Shown piece by piece: positions 7,971-8,217 of a stretch of DNA of 8,217 bases. Where the stretch lies: the NCBI GenBank assembly GCA_025350985.1, contig JANXWU010000080.1, positions 1 to 8,217 on the forward strand, written 5' to 3'. The notes beneath the pieces are model-generated. The model saw only the letters and a list, made by a program, of their open reading frames with translations. It ran no database searches and was not told where the DNA came from. This DNA comes from Spartobacteria bacterium. GTDB taxonomy: Bacteria; Verrucomicrobiota; Verrucomicrobiia; Chthoniobacterales; Chthoniobacteraceae. Position 1 is the first letter of the stretch, and each line of letters opens with the position of its first letter. Both the position numbers and the translations under genes were made by a program.

Positions 7971-7976
7971 AACATC
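7971..7976 (-). promoter_or_regulatory. candidate -10 element of the secreted-protein/creD-like operon
   Basis: GATGTT on the minus strand is a weak (3/6) -10 match. It starts 10 bases after the last TTCAC repeat, where an OmpR-type activator bound at direct repeats would replace the -35 contact. Transcription would then begin at or within a few bases of the ATG at 7964, giving a leaderless or nearly leaderless mRNA. That agrees with the absence of a Shine-Dalgarno before this start. The motif alone is poor; it is supported only by position. Confidence 0.28.
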
Positions 7977-7986
7977 GCGCGCCTGT

Positions 7987-8024
7987 GTGAAGCCTTGATG
8001 AAGTTCGCGTGAAGCTTCGATGAA
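7987..8024 (-). promoter_or_regulatory. cre/blr-tag-like operator: four direct repeats at 11-bp spacing
   Basis: Read on the minus strand, the boxes are TTCAT (8020-8024), TTCAC (8009-8013), TTCAT (7998-8002) and TTCAC (7987-7991). All are separated by exactly 6 bases (CGAAGC, GCGAAC, CAAGGC). The known CreB/BlrA tag is TTCAC-N6-TTCAC in this same orientation upstream of target genes, and OmpR/PhoB-family regulators bind direct repeats at an 11-bp period, one helical turn. Here the array lies between a histidine kinase gene and the operon that contains a CreD-like gene. A CreB-like regulator is the natural candidate; a PhoB-type box (7-bp repeats with 4-bp gaps) has the same geometry and remains an alternative. 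No response regulator gene is visible within the window. Confidence 0.65.
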
Positions 8025-8029
8025 ATCGG

Positions 8030-8047
8030 AAACGGCGAACGCCGTCT
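8030..8047 (-). terminator. short GC hairpin just after the kinase stop, possible weak terminator
   Basis: Three bases after the kinase stop, the minus strand reads AGACGGC-GTTC-GCCGTTT, a 7-bp stem (one G-T wobble) closing a 4-base loop. It is followed by TCCGATTTC, not by a proper T-run. It may be a weak terminator or a 3'-end stabiliser separating the kinase transcript from the downstream operon. Its core, ACGGCGAACGCCGT (8032-8045), is a short near-palindrome in DNA and could also be a protein site. Confidence 0.35.
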
Positions 8048-8050
8048 TCC

Positions 8051-8217
8051 TCAGGCCAGCGGCAAGGCCACGATAAACTCCGCACCTTGGCCCGCTTTGC
8101 TCTCTGCGCGGATGGTGCCGCGATTTTGCTCCACGATTGACTTCACGATGGCGAGGCCGAGGCCTGTGCCGCGATTGCCGGTGCGCGGATTTTCCGTGGT
8201 AAAAAAGCGGTCGAAAA
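8051..8217 (-). CDS. sensor histidine kinase, C-terminal end only
   Basis: Only the last 54 codons and the TGA (8051-8053) are in the window; the gene enters from the right edge. The visible part is the end of the HATPase_c ATP-binding domain. It contains an F-box (FDRFFT), the G2 box GTGLGLAIVKSIVEQ, the following NRGTIRAES strand, and the typical terminal GAEFIVALPLA. This is characteristic of membrane-bound sensor kinases paired with OmpR-family response regulators (CreC, PhoR, BaeS and similar). The sensor domain, the phospho-accepting His and the partner regulator gene lie outside the window, so the exact type cannot be read directly. The CreD-like gene and cre-tag-like repeats downstream make a CreC/BlrB-like role plausible. 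Kinase identity is secure; the subtype is inference. Confidence 0.9.
   Translation of the reverse strand, partial: FDRFFTTENPRTGNRGTGLGLAIVKSIVEQNRGTIRAESKAGQGAEFIVALPLA

Noticed and set aside
7987..8024. Reading the 11-bp repeats as a CRISPR-like or simple tandem repeat
   Set aside because: Only the 5-bp boxes are conserved, the 6-bp spacers differ, and the total length is 38 bp; this is operator geometry, not an array or microsatellite.

Overview
The window is about 8.2 kb of dense, GC-rich, chromosomal-looking bacterial sequence. I see no mobile elements, CRISPR array, rRNA or tRNA. Codon use is strongly G/C-ending. The divergent ComEC, the TrmB and the long secreted protein of unknown family suggest a free-living Gram-negative bacterium, most plausibly of the Verrucomicrobiota/PVC group. 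That assignment rests on general protein character, not on a marker gene.

Left part, plus strand: the 3' portion of a long TPR-repeat gene (1-1745) is followed after 60 bases by a complete comEC/rec2 homologue (1806-4208), the inner-membrane DNA uptake channel of natural transformation. Right part, minus strand, reading right to left: the last 54 codons of a sensor histidine kinase (8051-8217); an 86-base gap; a 560-residue secreted protein of unknown function (6282-7964); a previously easy-to-miss 58-codon ORF (6094-6270); a CreD-like inner-membrane protein (4892-6097); and trmB, the tRNA m7G46 methyltransferase (4181-4786, possibly from 4867). The two halves converge, and the comEC and trmB coding regions overlap by 28 bases.

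The most interesting part is the minus-strand cluster. The gap between the kinase and the secreted-protein gene holds four direct repeats at an exact 11-bp period. On the minus strand they read TTCAT-N6-TTCAC-N6-TTCAT-N6-TTCAC. This matches closely the cre/blr tag (TTCAC-N6-TTCAC) bound by the response regulators CreB and BlrA in Proteobacteria, and it sits beside a kinase gene and upstream of a CreD-like gene. CreD is the classic strongly induced member of the CreBC regulon. I therefore read the region as a Cre/Blr-like envelope-response locus outside its usual proteobacterial setting. The CreD-like gene appears to be translationally chained to two uncharacterised partners: a secreted protein and a small basic protein. 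A short hairpin just after the kinase stop, and the lack of a Shine-Dalgarno before the secreted-protein gene, suggest a dedicated and possibly leaderless promoter for this operon.
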